Notes: a model not told the origin generated them from the letters alone. A stretch of 64,000 nucleotides of DNA from an uncultured Pelagibacteraceae bacterium (GCA_902627045.1 CACOHP010000001.1:62001-126000), one strand, 5' to 3'. Counted from the stretch's first letter, positions 47,879 through 57,436 are shown. Translations and numbers: made by a program.

Positions 47879-47998
47879 TTAAAAACCACCTCTCCAATTA
47901 TTTTTGGAGTTAAAATTATCTTCCTCTTCTTTAGAAGTTGGTCTTACTAGATAGTAAATAACAAAAATAGGAATTAATAGAAATAACACTAGTTCCAT
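47879..47998 (-). CDS. 39-residue membrane micropeptide downstream of lon
   Basis: An open frame of 39 codons from ATG at 47998, 15 bases after the lon stop. It encodes a hydrophobic N-terminal segment (MELVLFLLIPIFVIYYLV) followed by a polar, charged tail ending NNWRGGF. The layout is that of a single-span membrane peptide. It occupies the slot where alphaproteobacteria usually have hupB. No family is recognised. That it is a gene rests on composition, position and clean boundaries; there is no strong ribosome site. Confidence 0.5.
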   Translation of the reverse strand: MELVLFLLIPIFVIYYLVRPTSKEEEDNFNSKNNWRGGF

Positions 47999-48013
47999 AT
48001 AACAACTCAAATA

Positions 48014-50392
48014 TTATTGAATACTTGCTTGAGATTTGTCATCTTTCTTAGACATATCAACCTCAACCCATTCAGTTTTTTTAAGTTCTTTTGTCAAGGC
48101 AATTCTTAGAACCTCATCAGCATTATCTACCGGTGTAATTTTTATGTCATCAATTATTTTTTTTGGCATATCAACTAAATCTTTTTCATTTTCTTTTGGG
48201 ATTAAAACTTGTTTAATTCCTGCCCTATGCGCAGCTAATAATTTTTCTTTTAAACCACCAATTTGTAAAACTTGACCCGTCAAAGTCACTTCACCAGTCA
48301 TTGCAACATCTTTTCGCACTGGGATTGTTGTTATAGATGAAACGATTGATGTCACCATGGCAATTCCTGCGGAGGGTCCATCTTTGGGTGTTGCTCCTTC
48401 GGGAACATGGATGTGAAAATCTTTCTTTTCAAACAGCGGGGGGATAATCCCATACTCCAAGCATTTTGATCTGACAAAAGATTTAGCTGCTTTAACTGAC
48501 TCCTGCATTACATCACCTAACTTACCTGTAATTTGCATTCTGCCTTTTCCAGGCATAGTTGCTGTTTCAATCTTTAATATTTCACCACCATATTCTGTCC
48601 AAGCTAGTCCCGTAACAATTCCAACTTTATCATTATTTTCTAATTCACCAAATTTATGTTTAGGAACTCCAAGAAAATCAGACAAATTTTTGTTGTTAAC
48701 TTTTACCTCTTTTTCCTCTCCAGAGACAACTTTTTTAACAACCTTTCTTGCAACCTTAGAAATTTCTCTTTCAAGATTTCTCACTCCTGACTCTCTAGTA
48801 TATCTTCTGATGATCTCTTTTATTATGTCATCATCTATTTTCATTTCGTTTTCTTTAACGCCATTATCTTTAATTTGTTTGGGAAGAAGAAATTTATTAG
48901 CAATATTAATTTTTTCATCCTCTGTGTAACCAGCTAGTCTTATTACTTCCATTCTATCTAGTAGTGGTGGTAAAATATTTAAAGTATTAGCAGTTGTTAC
49001 AAACATTACGTCTGACAAATCATAATCAACTTCAAGATAATGATCATTGAATGTTGTATTTTGTTCTGGATCCAAAGCCTCTAATAAAGCTGAGGATGGA
49101 TCGCCTCTGTAGTCATTACCAATCTTGTCAATTTCATCTAATAAAATTAGAGGATTTTTAGTACCGGCTTTTTTCATCATCTGAATAATTTTTCCTGGTA
49201 ATGATCCAATATAGGTTCTTCTATGTCCTCTTATTTCGGCTTCATCTCTCATGCCTCCAACTGACATTCTTACAAATTCTCTATTTGTAGCTTTTGCAAT
49301 TGATTTACCTAGTGAGGTCTTACCAACACCTGGGGGACCAACCAAACACAGAATTGGACCTTTGATTTTTTCCATTCTTTTTTGAACTGCTAAAAATTCT
49401 ATAATTCTTTCTTTAACTTTTTCTAATCCAAAATGGTCTTTATCAAGAATATTTAAAGCTTTTTTTAAATCAATATCTACTTCACTTTTTTTATGCCATG
49501 GCAAATCTATCATCCAATCTAAATAATTTCTTACAACAGTGGCTTCAGCAGACATTGGGCTCATATTTTTTAATTTTTTCAGTTCTTGCAAACATTTTTT
49601 TTCAACTTCTTTTGGCATTTTAGATTTTAAAATAGCCTTGTTTAAATTTGTACTTTCATCTTTGCCATCTTCAATCTCGCCAAGTTCTTTTTGTATAGCC
49701 TTCAATTGCTCATTTAAATAATATTCTCTTTGAGTTTTTTCCATTTGAGTTTTAACTCTTCCTCTAATTCTTTTCTCAACACCAATAATACTAGTCTCAT
49801 TTTCCATCAATTTGATTATTGAATTTAATCTTTTTTTGACGTCAATTGTCTCAAAGATTTGTTGTTTCTCTGAAATTGTTGCTGTTAAGTGTGACGCAAT
49901 ATTATCTGCAATTTGAGATGGGTCTTTTAATTGTTTAATATTACTTATAGTTTCACCTGAAATCTTTTTGTTAATCGATGTTAATTTTTCTAATCTTCTG
50001 ACGGCCGTTGCAGCCAGTGGATATAGATCTTCTTGATCAGTCAAAATATCATTGTGTGGAGTATAATCACAAATTATAAATTTATCATTGTCCTTAAAAT
50101 CTAAAATTTTTACTCTCTTTATTCCTTCGACCAAAACTTTAACAGTACCATCAGGTAATTTTAATAGTTGAAGAATACTTCCCTCGCAACCGTACATGAA
50201 AATATCCGTTTTTTTAGGATCATCAATTTCTGAATTCTTTTGTGTTACTAATATAATCTTTTTTTCCTTTTTCATCACCTCGTTCAAAGCAGATATAGAC
50301 TTATCTCTTCCAACGAACAAAGGAATCACCATCGATGGGAAAACCACAATATCTCTTAACGGCAGTAGAGGTAATGAAATTTTAATATCCAT
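48014..50392 (-). CDS. lon: ATP-dependent protease Lon
   Basis: Cytoplasmic AAA+ protease that degrades damaged and regulatory proteins. The 792 residues have the N-terminal LON domain starting [23 protein letters not shown], Walker [14 protein letters not shown], the [18 protein letters not shown] region, and a C-terminal protease domain with the catalytic serine in [11 protein letters not shown] and the downstream lysine in [14 protein letters not shown]. It lies downstream of clpX in the same orientation. Confidence 0.97.
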   Translation of the reverse strand: MDIKISLPLLPLRDIVVFPSMVIPLFVGRDKSISALNEVMKKEKKIILVTQKNSEIDDPKKTDIFMYGCEGSILQLLKLPDGTVKVLVEGIKRVKILDFKDNDKFIICDYTPHNDILTDQEDLYPLAATAVRRLEKLTSINKKISGETISNIKQLKDPSQIADNIASHLTATISEKQQIFETIDVKKRLNSIIKLMENETSIIGVEKRIRGRVKTQMEKTQREYYLNEQLKAIQKELGEIEDGKDESTNLNKAILKSKMPKEVEKKCLQELKKLKNMSPMSAEATVVRNYLDWMIDLPWHKKSEVDIDLKKALNILDKDHFGLEKVKERIIEFLAVQKRMEKIKGPILCLVGPPGVGKTSLGKSIAKATNREFVRMSVGGMRDEAEIRGHRRTYIGSLPGKIIQMMKKAGTKNPLILLDEIDKIGNDYRGDPSSALLEALDPEQNTTFNDHYLEVDYDLSDVMFVTTANTLNILPPLLDRMEVIRLAGYTEDEKINIANKFLLPKQIKDNGVKENEMKIDDDIIKEIIRRYTRESGVRNLEREISKVARKVVKKVVSGEEKEVKVNNKNLSDFLGVPKHKFGELENNDKVGIVTGLAWTEYGGEILKIETATMPGKGRMQITGKLGDVMQESVKAAKSFVRSKCLEYGIIPPLFEKKDFHIHVPEGATPKDGPSAGIAMVTSIVSSITTIPVRKDVAMTGEVTLTGQVLQIGGLKEKLLAAHRAGIKQVLIPKENEKDLVDMPKKIIDDIKITPVDNADEVLRIALTKELKKTEWVEVDMSKKDDKSQASIQ

Positions 50393-50452
50393 TTCATAAA
50401 TATGGATATTATAATTTATTTTGCAATACCTTTTTCTTATTTATTAAGGCTA

Positions 50453-51721
50453 TTACGCCGCTGATGTCTTATTTGTTTTGGATTTATTGTCTGTTTTTGA
50501 GTGAACTATAATTGGTTCAGACTGGCCTTTTACAGTATTAGAATCAATTATTACTTCCTCAATATTTTCTTGACTTGGTAAATCATACATTGTTTTTAAT
50601 AGTACATTTTCTAATATTGACCTCAAACCTCTAGCTCCAGTTTTTTTTCTAATTGCTTTAAGAGCAATCTCTTTTAAAGCATTGTCTTTGAATGTTAATT
50701 TAGCGCCATCAAGTTTAAAGAGTTCCTGATATTGTTTTACTAAAGAATTTTTCGGCTCTTGTAATATCTTTATTAAAGATTTTTCATCTAGATCTTCTAA
50801 TGTTGCTATCATCGGTAGTCTTCCAATAAATTCAGGGATTAAACCATACTTAAGCAAATCTTCTGGTTCTAAACCTTTCATCCACTCTCCTGTTTTTTTA
50901 TCTTGTGTATTTTTTACATCTGCACCAAAACCAATTGATGTACCTTTATCTCTTTGAGATATAATTTTATCTAAACCTGCAAAAGCTCCACCACAAATAA
51001 ATAAAATATTTGTAGTATCAACTTGCAAGAATTCTTGTTGAGGATGTTTTCTTCCTCCTTGTGGTGGAACACTTGCAATAGTTCCTTCCATAATTTTTAA
51101 TAAAGCTTGCTGAACTCCTTCACCAGATACATCTCTTGTTATTGATGGGTTCTCTGACTTTCTGCTAATTTTATCAACTTCATCAATATAAACGATTCCC
51201 CTTTGAGCTTTCTCTACATTATAATCCGCAGCTTGTAATAATTTTAGAATTATATTTTCAACATCCTCACCTACATAACCTGCCTCTGTTAAAGTTGTTG
51301 CGTCTGCCATTGTAAAAGGAACATCAAGTATTCTTGCAAGAGTTTGTGCTAATAGAGTTTTACCACAACCAGTTGGGCCAACTAAAAGTATATTAGATTT
51401 TGCTAACTCAACATTTTTACTCGTTTTGCTTTCATAATTTAATCTTTTGTAATGATTATGAACTGCTACCGATAAAACTTTCTTAGCATGTGTTTGGCCA
51501 ATAACATAATCGTCTAAAACTGAACAAATTTCTTTTGGAGAAGGCAGACCATCTTGATGCTTGACAAAAGTATCTTTGCTCTCCTCTTTTATTATATCCA
51601 TACATAATTCGACACACTCATCACAAATAAATACTGTAGGCCCAGCAATTAATTTTCTAACCTCGTGCTGACTTTTTCCACAGAAAGAGCAGTAAAGAAT
51701 ATTTTTGTTATTTGTATTCAT
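50453..51721 (-). CDS. clpX: ATP-dependent Clp protease ATP-binding subunit ClpX
   Basis: AAA+ unfoldase that feeds ClpP. The 422 residues start with a C4 zinc finger (Cys11, Cys14, Cys33, Cys36), followed by Walker [16 protein letters not shown], Walker [11 protein letters not shown] and the pore motif GYVGEDVEN. The C-terminus is lysine-rich and divergent. It is separated from clpP by 89 bases, in which I see no clear promoter. Confidence 0.97.
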   Translation of the reverse strand: MNTNNKNILYCSFCGKSQHEVRKLIAGPTVFICDECVELCMDIIKEESKDTFVKHQDGLPSPKEICSVLDDYVIGQTHAKKVLSVAVHNHYKRLNYESKTSKNVELAKSNILLVGPTGCGKTLLAQTLARILDVPFTMADATTLTEAGYVGEDVENIILKLLQAADYNVEKAQRGIVYIDEVDKISRKSENPSITRDVSGEGVQQALLKIMEGTIASVPPQGGRKHPQQEFLQVDTTNILFICGGAFAGLDKIISQRDKGTSIGFGADVKNTQDKKTGEWMKGLEPEDLLKYGLIPEFIGRLPMIATLEDLDEKSLIKILQEPKNSLVKQYQELFKLDGAKLTFKDNALKEIALKAIRKKTGARGLRSILENVLLKTMYDLPSQENIEEVIIDSNTVKGQSEPIIVHSKTDNKSKTNKTSAA

Positions 51722-51810
51722 AAATTTTTATACGAATCAGTAAATTTATCTTATTATAAATGACTCATGGTAATCAAGTTTGGAATACTACTATTTCAAT
51801 ATCTTGTGTT

Positions 51811-52422
51811 TTAAGATCTTTTTTCTACTACTTCGTCTATCAGACCAAATGACTTTGCTGAGTCAGCTGTCATAAAATTATCTCTCTCTAAAGCAGTTTT
51901 AATTTCATCAACAGTTTTTCCTGTATGTTTTGAATATATTTCATTTAATCTTTTTTTTAATGCTAGAACTTCATTGGCATGTATTTCTATATCTGTGGCT
52001 TGACCTTGAAATCCAGCTGAAGGTTGATGAACCATTATCCTCGAATTAGGCAAAGAAAATCTTTTCCCTTTTTTTCCTGCAGATAATAAAAAAGATCCCA
52101 TTGAGGCAGCCTGTCCAATACATAAAGTAGAAATGTCAGGTTTGACATATTGCATGGTATCATAAATTCCTAAACCAGCTGTTACTAGTCCACCTGGGCT
52201 ATTTATGTATAGATATATTTCTTTTTTTGGATCTTCGGCTTCTAAAAATAATAATTGTGCGGTTACTAACGATGCAACGTTATCGTTTATTTGACCTGTC
52301 AAAAAAATTATTCTTTCTTTTAATAACCTTGAATAAATATCATACGCGCGTTCACCACGATTTGATTGCTCAACGACCATGGGAATGAGATTGCTCATTT
52401 GCTCAAAAATTTTATTTGTCAT
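51811..52422 (-). CDS. clpP: ATP-dependent Clp protease proteolytic subunit ClpP
   Basis: Serine peptidase barrel that works with ClpX. The 203 residues have catalytic Ser107 in [11 protein letters not shown], His132 in [13 protein letters not shown] and the aspartate in [20 protein letters not shown]. The N-terminus [26 protein letters not shown] is typical and probably processed. It follows tig by 32 bases in the conserved tig-clpP-clpX-lon order. Confidence 0.97.
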   Translation of the reverse strand: MTNKIFEQMSNLIPMVVEQSNRGERAYDIYSRLLKERIIFLTGQINDNVASLVTAQLLFLEAEDPKKEIYLYINSPGGLVTAGLGIYDTMQYVKPDISTLCIGQAASMGSFLLSAGKKGKRFSLPNSRIMVHQPSAGFQGQATDIEIHANEVLALKKRLNEIYSKHTGKTVDEIKTALERDNFMTADSAKSFGLIDEVVEKRS

Positions 52423-52454
52423 AAGTTGATTCGTTTTACTTATACAACTTGAGA

Positions 52455-53888
52455 TTACTTTTTGCTAACCTTTTTTGATTTTTTAGCTACTGCTTTGGTT
52501 TTTTTGATTTTTGGCTTTGTTTTATTTTCTGCTGACTTTTTTACATCAGCTTTTTTTTCAGGTTTTCTTTGATCTTTCAGTTCTTGATCGAGTTGTTGTT
52601 TTTGAGATTCTTTTAAAATTTTTTCAGCTTCATCTTTAGAAATTTCCTTTTTATTAGACTTAGCTTTTTCTTTAATCATATTTAAAATTTTTTCTTCATA
52701 AACAGTCCCTCTCAAACTCGCTAGAGCATTCGGGTTTTTTTTGTAAAATTCCATGACCATTTTTTCTTGACCTGGCATCATTCTAATTTGTTTTTGTACT
52801 TCAGTTTGTAATTCCTGTTCAGTAACTTTTATTTGGTTTTGCTCACCGAATTCATTCAATACTAATCCTACTTTAATTCTTTTTTTTGCAACTTCTTCAA
52901 AATTTTTTCTACTTTTTTTTGCATCATCCTCTGACATACCTTGAGAAAGTATTTTGATTTCTTCCTCTAATAAATTTTCTGGAATTTCGCTTACTTTAAA
53001 TTTTTCAATTTCTTTTAATATCTGATTTTTCGTCAAACGATCTAGTGAGTTTTTATACTCATCATTTATTTGTTTTGTTATTAACGACTTAAGATCATTT
53101 AGATCTTTTGCTCCTAAATTTTTGGCAAACTGATCATCAATTTTTACTTCTTCAGGAATTTTAACAGCTGAAATTGTACATTTAAATTTTGCTTTTTTGT
53201 TAATAAATTCTTTCTCCGGAAAATTTTCAGGTAGTGTTGCCTCTACAATTTTTTCATCTCCTTTTTTTACTCCAATTAGTTGTTTATCAAATCCTTTTAA
53301 AAAAAGATCTTTTCCTAAAGTTAATTGAGTATTTTTACCCTCACCCCCTTTAAATGTTTTTTCGTCAACTGTTGCATTGTAATCAAAAACAACCAGGTCT
53401 CCTTCCTTTGCTATAGTTGTTTCAGAGGCTTCTTTAAAGTTTGGTTGATTCTTTGCAATATCTCTTATTCTTTTATCAGTTTCCTTTTGATCAATTTTAA
53501 CTGTGTAATCATCGAACTTAATATTCTCTATTGACTTTAATTCAACTTTTGGAAGTTCTGTAACAGATAAAACATATTCTAAATCTTTGTCTTCACCATA
53601 AGTTTTAAGATCTAATTTTGGTTGACCCGCTGGTTTAATTTTATTTTCTTGTAAAGCTTTTGTTGATGTTTCCTTCAAGACTTTATCTAAGACCTCACTA
53701 AAAACAGCTTTACCAAACTGTCTCTTTAAAATTTCTCTTGGTACTTTACCAGGTCTAAATCCCTTAAGATTAACGGTTCCTTTAATCTCTTCATATTTCT
53801 CATCCATGTAAACATTCATTGTCTTTTTATCGACAAAAACTTTTACATCTTTATTTAAACCTTTTTTATTTTCGACTGTTACTTTCAT
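52455..53888 (-). CDS. tig: Trigger factor, ribosome-associated chaperone
   Basis: First chaperone to meet nascent chains at the ribosome exit, with a peptidyl-prolyl isomerase domain. I set the start at the ATG at 53888 ([15 protein letters not shown], 477 residues). The frame stays open to 53972, but those 28 codons read through a repeat-rich leader. The ribosome-binding signature is [17 protein letters not shown]; the FKBP-like domain contains [21 protein letters not shown]; the C-terminal chaperone arms follow. The last 70 residues are an unusual Lys/Glu-rich tail ending in repeated Lys-Lys-Ser-Lys motifs, longer than in E. coli (432 residues). Confidence 0.94.
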   Translation of the reverse strand: MKVTVENKKGLNKDVKVFVDKKTMNVYMDEKYEEIKGTVNLKGFRPGKVPREILKRQFGKAVFSEVLDKVLKETSTKALQENKIKPAGQPKLDLKTYGEDKDLEYVLSVTELPKVELKSIENIKFDDYTVKIDQKETDKRIRDIAKNQPNFKEASETTIAKEGDLVVFDYNATVDEKTFKGGEGKNTQLTLGKDLFLKGFDKQLIGVKKGDEKIVEATLPENFPEKEFINKKAKFKCTISAVKIPEEVKIDDQFAKNLGAKDLNDLKSLITKQINDEYKNSLDRLTKNQILKEIEKFKVSEIPENLLEEEIKILSQGMSEDDAKKSRKNFEEVAKKRIKVGLVLNEFGEQNQIKVTEQELQTEVQKQIRMMPGQEKMVMEFYKKNPNALASLRGTVYEEKILNMIKEKAKSNKKEISKDEAEKILKESQKQQLDQELKDQRKPEKKADVKKSAENKTKPKIKKTKAVAKKSKKVSKK

Positions 53889-53906
53889 GCTTTGTTCTAA
53901 TTTAAA

Positions 53907-54000
53907 CTGAATTGGAATTGGTAGACGCGTTAGTCTAGCCGAATCTGACAATTCAGGTATTGGTAGACGCACTATTTTACTAAACTAACGTGTCTACCAT
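53907..54000. repeat. tRNA-Leu-like repeat block in the tig leader
   Basis: ATTGGTAGACGC occurs at 53917-53928 and again at 53959-53970, exactly 42 bases apart, and an inverted, slightly changed copy lies at 53990-54000. The first copy extends to resemble the D-arm and anticodon-stem start of bacterial tRNA-Leu. A 19-base inverted repeat (53920-53938 with 53980-53998, 17 of 19 matching) and an 8-base one (CTGAATTG 53907-53914 with CAATTCAG 53949-53956) overlay it. The two stems cannot form together as simple hairpins. The block lies between tRNA-Leu and tig and is probably transcribed with both. Confidence 0.65.
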
Positions 54001-54001
54001 T

Positions 54002-54085
54002 TGGTAGGCGAGAAAGGACTTGAACCTTCACCTCTTACGAGACGAGTTCCTAAGACTCGCGTGTCTACCGTTCCACCACTCGCCC
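54002..54085 (-). tRNA. tRNA-Leu (anticodon TAG)
   Basis: A class II cloverleaf on the minus strand, 84 bases with encoded CCA. The acceptor stem GGGCGAG pairs with CTCGCCT (one G-T), the D arm contains GGTAGACACG, the anticodon stem CGAGT/ACTCG closes loop CTTAGGA with anticodon TAG, a long variable arm (TCTCGTAAGAGG) follows, and GGTTCAAGTCC forms the T arm. It lies upstream of tig. Confidence 0.96.
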
Positions 54086-54103
54086 AACTCAAAAATTTAG
54101 TGT

Positions 54104-54131
54104 CTTATATATTATTGAAGTTAATTGTCCA
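54104..54131 (-). promoter_or_regulatory. Sigma-70 promoter of tRNA-Leu (and probably tig)
   Basis: On the minus strand, TGGACA (54131-54126) and TATAAG (54109-54104) are spaced by 16 bases, each 5 of 6 to consensus. Transcription would begin about 11 bases before the tRNA-Leu 5' end. No other promoter is evident before tig. The -35 lies within a perfect 8-base inverted repeat (54122-54141). Confidence 0.6.
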
Positions 54132-54221
54132 ACGACAATTATAAATTAATCATAAAGTTTAGAAAGAAACCTATACATATAAAAATGAAAATGGTATTTT
54201 TTTGAAAAAAACTTAAAAAAA

Positions 54222-54395
54222 ATGAGCAAAACTTCAATAGTTCTAATTATATATATTTTGGGTTTAGTTTTTGGAGCATTAGTTCTAGGAATTTGGAGTG
54301 CAGAGACTAGTGTTTTTAAAGGGCTTCTCGGTTTAGGGTGGACAGCTTTAGCATTAATAGGTTTATTTTTTGCTGAAAAAAATGAAAATAGTTAA
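54222..54395 (+). CDS. 57-residue two-span membrane micropeptide
   Basis: An open frame from ATG at 54222 to TAA at 54395. Two hydrophobic segments (about 5-24 and 34-51, LLGLGWTALALIGLFFA) flank a short polar loop, and the C-terminus is charged (EKNENS). It overlaps the next gene by 14 bases, which suggests coupling. No family is recognised. The start lies in an A-rich stretch without a clear ribosome site. Confidence 0.5.
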   Translation: MSKTSIVLIIYILGLVFGALVLGIWSAETSVFKGLLGLGWTALALIGLFFAEKNENS

Positions 54396-54804
54396 GTCAT
54401 TTATTATTCTCTTTTTCGTATTTTCACCAATTAATATTTTAAAATCAGAAATTATTGTCATGAGTAAGTGTGATGATAAACAAGATGAGTTTCTAAAGAA
54501 TGAGTACATTCTTAATTTAAATGAGCAAATAATGACTAGAAATTATGTTTACAAAGAAAAAACATTTCAAAAATATAGATTAACAGATTTAAGTGTAAAA
54601 AAATCTAATTCATACGTGCAAAATATATACGAAGAGGATGGAAAAATTTTAACTCACAAGCATGGGTATCCACAATTTTATACCCAAATTTTGTTTGAAA
54701 AAGATAAAAAAGAAATTTTTATGAGAACAGTCCTAAATGATGAAGAGGGCCTTTCAAAAATATCAACATGTAAAAAAATAGAAAAATTTGAAAAAGAGAG
54801 TTAA
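54382..54804 (+). CDS. Hypothetical secreted protein
   Basis: 140 residues from ATG at 54382 (MKIVKSFIILFFVFSP). A TTG at 54370 in frame is a less likely start. The first 25 or so residues look like a signal peptide (positive N-terminus, hydrophobic core, LKSE junction). The rest is hydrophilic, Lys/Glu-rich, with two cysteines (CDDKQD near residue 33 and STCKKI near the end) that could pair. No family is recognised. It follows the 57-residue micropeptide in an overlapping pair and meets a minus-strand micro-ORF at its stop codon. Confidence 0.7.
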   Translation: MKIVKSFIILFFVFSPINILKSEIIVMSKCDDKQDEFLKNEYILNLNEQIMTRNYVYKEKTFQKYRLTDLSVKKSNSYVQNIYEEDGKILTHKHGYPQFYTQILFEKDKKEIFMRTVLNDEEGLSKISTCKKIEKFEKES

Positions 54805-54926
54805 TTCTTTTTATTTTTTTTTATAAAAAACTTTTTTTTTGAACCAAACCTACTATTAGTTATATTGCTTCGATGTTTAGCAAAGGCTTGCTTTTGTGCT
54901 TGTTTCATTGCTCTTTTTGATGACAT
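54801..54926 (-). CDS. 41-residue very basic micropeptide
   Basis: An open frame from ATG at 54926 to TAA at 54801. It encodes a lysine- and arginine-rich peptide (MSSKRAMKQAQKQAFAKHRS then SRFGSKKKFFIKKNKKN). The stop overlaps the convergent stop at 54804. Basic composition fits a nucleic-acid-binding or ribosome-associated peptide, but the Lys-rich tail also comes easily from A/T-rich DNA. The upstream half uses less A/T-biased codons, which favours a real gene. No family recognised. Confidence 0.4.
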   Translation of the reverse strand: MSSKRAMKQAQKQAFAKHRSNITNSRFGSKKKFFIKKNKKN

Positions 54927-54929
54927 AAT

Positions 54930-55493
54930 TTAGTAAAATATTTCTATAGTATCTATAATATTAAAATTTTTATCAGAAACAACTATTTCTCCTGAAGAAG
55001 GGCCATAATTTAAGATTTCTGATATTAAAACGTAATGAGTAATTAAAACTAAATTTTCATTATTATTTTTTTTATAATTCTGAATATATCCTTTTAATTC
55101 TTTCACCTGCTTATCCCTATTTTTTGCAAATTTTGAGCTATAGAAAGAATTTAAAAAACTTTTAGTAGTATAATTTTTAAAGGCAATTTTTGCAGTTTCT
55201 TTGCATCTACACCACTCACTTGAAAAAACTTTATCTATTTTAATTTCATTTTTAATAAAAAATTTACCAATAGATTGAGCTTGTTTTCTTCCTTCCTCAC
55301 TAAGGTTTCGCTGAGTCGAACAATCGTTTAAATTGAAATTTTTAGGATCTCCACTACCAGGTGCATATGCGTGTCTAATAAATATTAATTTTCCACCCTC
55401 CTCTAATTGATTTATTAAATTTTTATTTAAATCTGCTTTAATAGATGATGTTAAAGATATAAATATTATAATTAAGAAGTTGAAAAATTTCAT
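54930..55493 (-). CDS. Secreted histidine phosphatase-family protein
   Basis: Branch of the phosphoglycerate mutase-like superfamily, probably a periplasmic phosphatase of unknown substrate. It has 187 residues: a signal peptide (about 1-20), the catalytic FIRHAYAPG motif (Arg40, His41), FSSEWCRCKETA with Glu93 as likely proton donor, and the second histidine His153 in LITHYV. It lies head to head with the uracil-DNA glycosylase gene, 2 bases apart, so the two promoters must overlap the neighbouring coding regions. Confidence 0.85.
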   Translation of the reverse strand: MKFFNFLIIIFISLTSSIKADLNKNLINQLEEGGKLIFIRHAYAPGSGDPKNFNLNDCSTQRNLSEEGRKQAQSIGKFFIKNEIKIDKVFSSEWCRCKETAKIAFKNYTTKSFLNSFYSSKFAKNRDKQVKELKGYIQNYKKNNNENLVLITHYVLISEILNYGPSSGEIVVSDKNFNIIDTIEIFY

Positions 55494-55495
55494 TT

Positions 55496-56176
55496 ATGGA
55501 TATTAGATTAAACGATTTAAATAAAACAATAGTTAATTGTAAAAAGTGTCCAAGATTAGTCAAGTTTGTTCGTAAAGTAAGCACAATAAAAAGAAAACAA
55601 AATAGAGATGAAGTGTATTGGGGTAAACCAGTTCCTGGATTTGGAGACTTGAACTCCAAAATTGCTATCATCGGACTAGCACCTGCTGCTCATGGTGGCA
55701 CTAGAACTGGCAGAGCTTTTACTGGAGATAAATCAGGAGATTTCTTATTTAAATGTTTACACAAGGTAGGAATTTCAAATTCTCCGTTATCAAAAAATTT
55801 AGGAGATAATTTAAAACTTAAATCGACTTATATTACTAATATACTCAAGTGCGTACCTCCTGAAGATAAACCATTAAGAAATGAAATTTCTAATTGCTCC
55901 AATTTTTTTGATGAGGAAATATTATCTTTAAAAAAATTAAAAGTTATAGTCACATTGGGTAAAATTGCCTTTGATAACTGTGTGAAATTATATAAACAAA
56001 AATTTGACTTGAAACAAAAATTTATCTTTAAACACAACAAAATACATACACTACCTAATGGACTGATAATTTTATCAAGCTACCACCCGAGTCCGAGAAA
56101 TGTAAATACAAAATTAATTTCTGAGAAAATGATGGTAAAATTATTTAAAAAAGCAAAAAGATTAGTTACTGCTTAA
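55496..56176 (+). CDS. Family-5 uracil-DNA glycosylase (UDGb type)
   Basis: Removes uracil, and in some members other deaminated bases, from DNA. The 226 residues have the family motif GLAPAAHGGTRTGRAFTGD (60-78), which lacks the water-activating Asp or Asn of other UDG families, and SYHPSPRNVNT (195-205). Cys15, Cys18, Cys119 and Cys134 match the expected [4Fe-4S] ligands. No other UDG is in the window. The 3' end overlaps the thioesterase gene by 11 bases tail to tail. Confidence 0.9.
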   Translation: MDIRLNDLNKTIVNCKKCPRLVKFVRKVSTIKRKQNRDEVYWGKPVPGFGDLNSKIAIIGLAPAAHGGTRTGRAFTGDKSGDFLFKCLHKVGISNSPLSKNLGDNLKLKSTYITNILKCVPPEDKPLRNEISNCSNFFDEEILSLKKLKVIVTLGKIAFDNCVKLYKQKFDLKQKFIFKHNKIHTLPNGLIILSSYHPSPRNVNTKLISEKMMVKLFKKAKRLVTA

Positions 56177-56588
56177 TACTGTCACAAAAATATGGTTTAA
56201 ATTTTGAATAAATTTGATCTGGTATCTTTTTTGGTTTGCCGTCTTTATCAATGAAAACTAAATGAACTTGCGCCTCAACAATCACCTCTTTGTTTTTTGT
56301 AATTATTTGATTCATAAAGAAAGATGTTTTGGTGATTGATTTAACAAAAGATCTTATAGTCAATTCATCCTCTAGATAAGAAGGTTTTTTGTAATCAATA
56401 TTACAGGATTTGACCACTATTAATGAGTTAAAATCTTCCTTAACTTTATTATTACTAAATCCTATTGAGAATAACGCCTCAGTCCTAGCTCTTTCTAAAA
56501 ATTTTAGATAATTGGCATGATAAACCACACCTCCTGAATCTGTATCATCGTAATAAACTTTTAAAGTATGAAAGAAGTTTTCGTGCAT
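56166..56588 (-). CDS. ybgC: Acyl-CoA thioesterase, YbgC/FadM family
   Basis: Hot-dog-fold thioesterase. The 140 residues contain YYDDTDSGGVVYHANYLKFLERARTEAL, with catalytic Asp17, the YbgC/4-hydroxybenzoyl-CoA thioesterase signature. YbgC commonly accompanies tol-pal genes, but none are here, so the physiological acyl-CoA substrate is open. It is transcribed alone and convergent with the UDG gene. Confidence 0.88.
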   Translation of the reverse strand: MHENFFHTLKVYYDDTDSGGVVYHANYLKFLERARTEALFSIGFSNNKVKEDFNSLIVVKSCNIDYKKPSYLEDELTIRSFVKSITKTSFFMNQIITKNKEVIVEAQVHLVFIDKDGKPKKIPDQIYSKFKPYFCDSIKQ

Positions 56589-56644
56589 TAAATAACTGTA
56601 TCAAATAATTAATTAATTTTATAGAATCTAAAATATAAAATAAA

Positions 56645-56785
56645 ATGAATATCTTTGTTATTTGGCTAGTATTGGTAATTGCATGGAACTTTGGTTATCC
56701 TGGAGCGAGTCCTCATGAAGATGTTTTGGTAGCTGTAATTTTAGCCTTTTTTAATATTTTTTTGAAAAAATATTTAAAATTATAA
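56645..56785 (+). CDS. 46-residue hydrophobic micropeptide
   Basis: An open frame from ATG at 56645 to TAA at 56785. It has two hydrophobic segments (MNIFVIWLVLVIAWNFG and VLVAVILAFFNIFL) around a polar GASPHED turn and ends KKYLKL, a hairpin-like membrane layout. Its stop abuts the convergent DUF3047 gene with no spacer. No family recognised; gene status rests on the amphipathic layout and exact packing. Confidence 0.5.
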   Translation: MNIFVIWLVLVIAWNFGYPGASPHEDVLVAVILAFFNIFLKKYLKL

Positions 56786-57436
56786 TCAATTTTCTGAAAA
56801 ATATATATTTTGATAATAGGCTATGGCTTTCATTTTAGAATTATCTGTATCAGACATAATCGCTAATCCATCTAGTTCATTGACATCTAAATCGTGAAAT
56901 CTTTTAAAATCTTCCTTCACATTTGCTTTAACGGTAACCCATTCGTCTAAGTTTTTTTTTGTACTCGCTAATACATTATCAATTGATTTTTTAGTATAGG
57001 GGCTTGGTGAGCTAAAACCAATTTCACTATTGCTTGAGAAAACATAATTTATAGCCCTATTAGATAGAGGTGTTGCACCAGTTTTCTTAACAGCAAAAAC
57101 TCTAGCAGCAAAATCATGTCCTTTTTTTGTATTTTCTTTTATTCCAGGTAAATCTTTTTCTATTTTCCATGTTATATTTATGAATGGGGTTTTATTAAGG
57201 TCAATTTTGACCTCTTTTCCCAATCCTGAAGCAGCATTATCAGCTATCGCTTTTAAAAAATTTCCATTTTCATTCGATCCAATAGTATAGGTTGTCTTAT
57301 TTTCAGCCCCTCTAACTTTTCGAACCTCTAAATTGGACAGTTCATCTTTTGTAAAATTAAAGACTTTAATTTCATTCGCATAACCTGTTTTGATGGTTAT
57401 AGAAATTAAGATCAGGATTTTAATTAAAATGTTCAT
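56786..57436 (-). CDS. DUF3047-family secreted protein
   Basis: 216 residues with a signal peptide (about 1-20), then a region rich in beta structure. The stretches ADNAASGLGKEVKIDLNKTPFINITWKI, NRAINYVFSSN and DVNELDGLAIMSDTDNSKMKAIAYYQNIYF match the DUF3047 family of exported proteins; the fold resembles a carbohydrate-binding-type beta sandwich, though no function is established. It is monocistronic. Confidence 0.8.
   Translation of the reverse strand: MNILIKILILISITIKTGYANEIKVFNFTKDELSNLEVRKVRGAENKTTYTIGSNENGNFLKAIADNAASGLGKEVKIDLNKTPFINITWKIEKDLPGIKENTKKGHDFAARVFAVKKTGATPLSNRAINYVFSSNSEIGFSSPSPYTKKSIDNVLASTKKNLDEWVTVKANVKEDFKRFHDLDVNELDGLAIMSDTDNSKMKAIAYYQNIYFSEN

Noticed and set aside
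47688-47897. A 69-codon minus-strand frame running through both tRNA genes
   Set aside because: The peptide contains the QLVEHL...GSSP pattern that arises from translating tRNA genes. The tRNA cloverleaves explain the sequence fully.
53889-53972. Longer trigger factor start with 28 extra residues
   Set aside because: The extra codons repeat RLPIP because they read the leader repeats. The ATG at 53888 begins with the usual trigger factor N-terminus.
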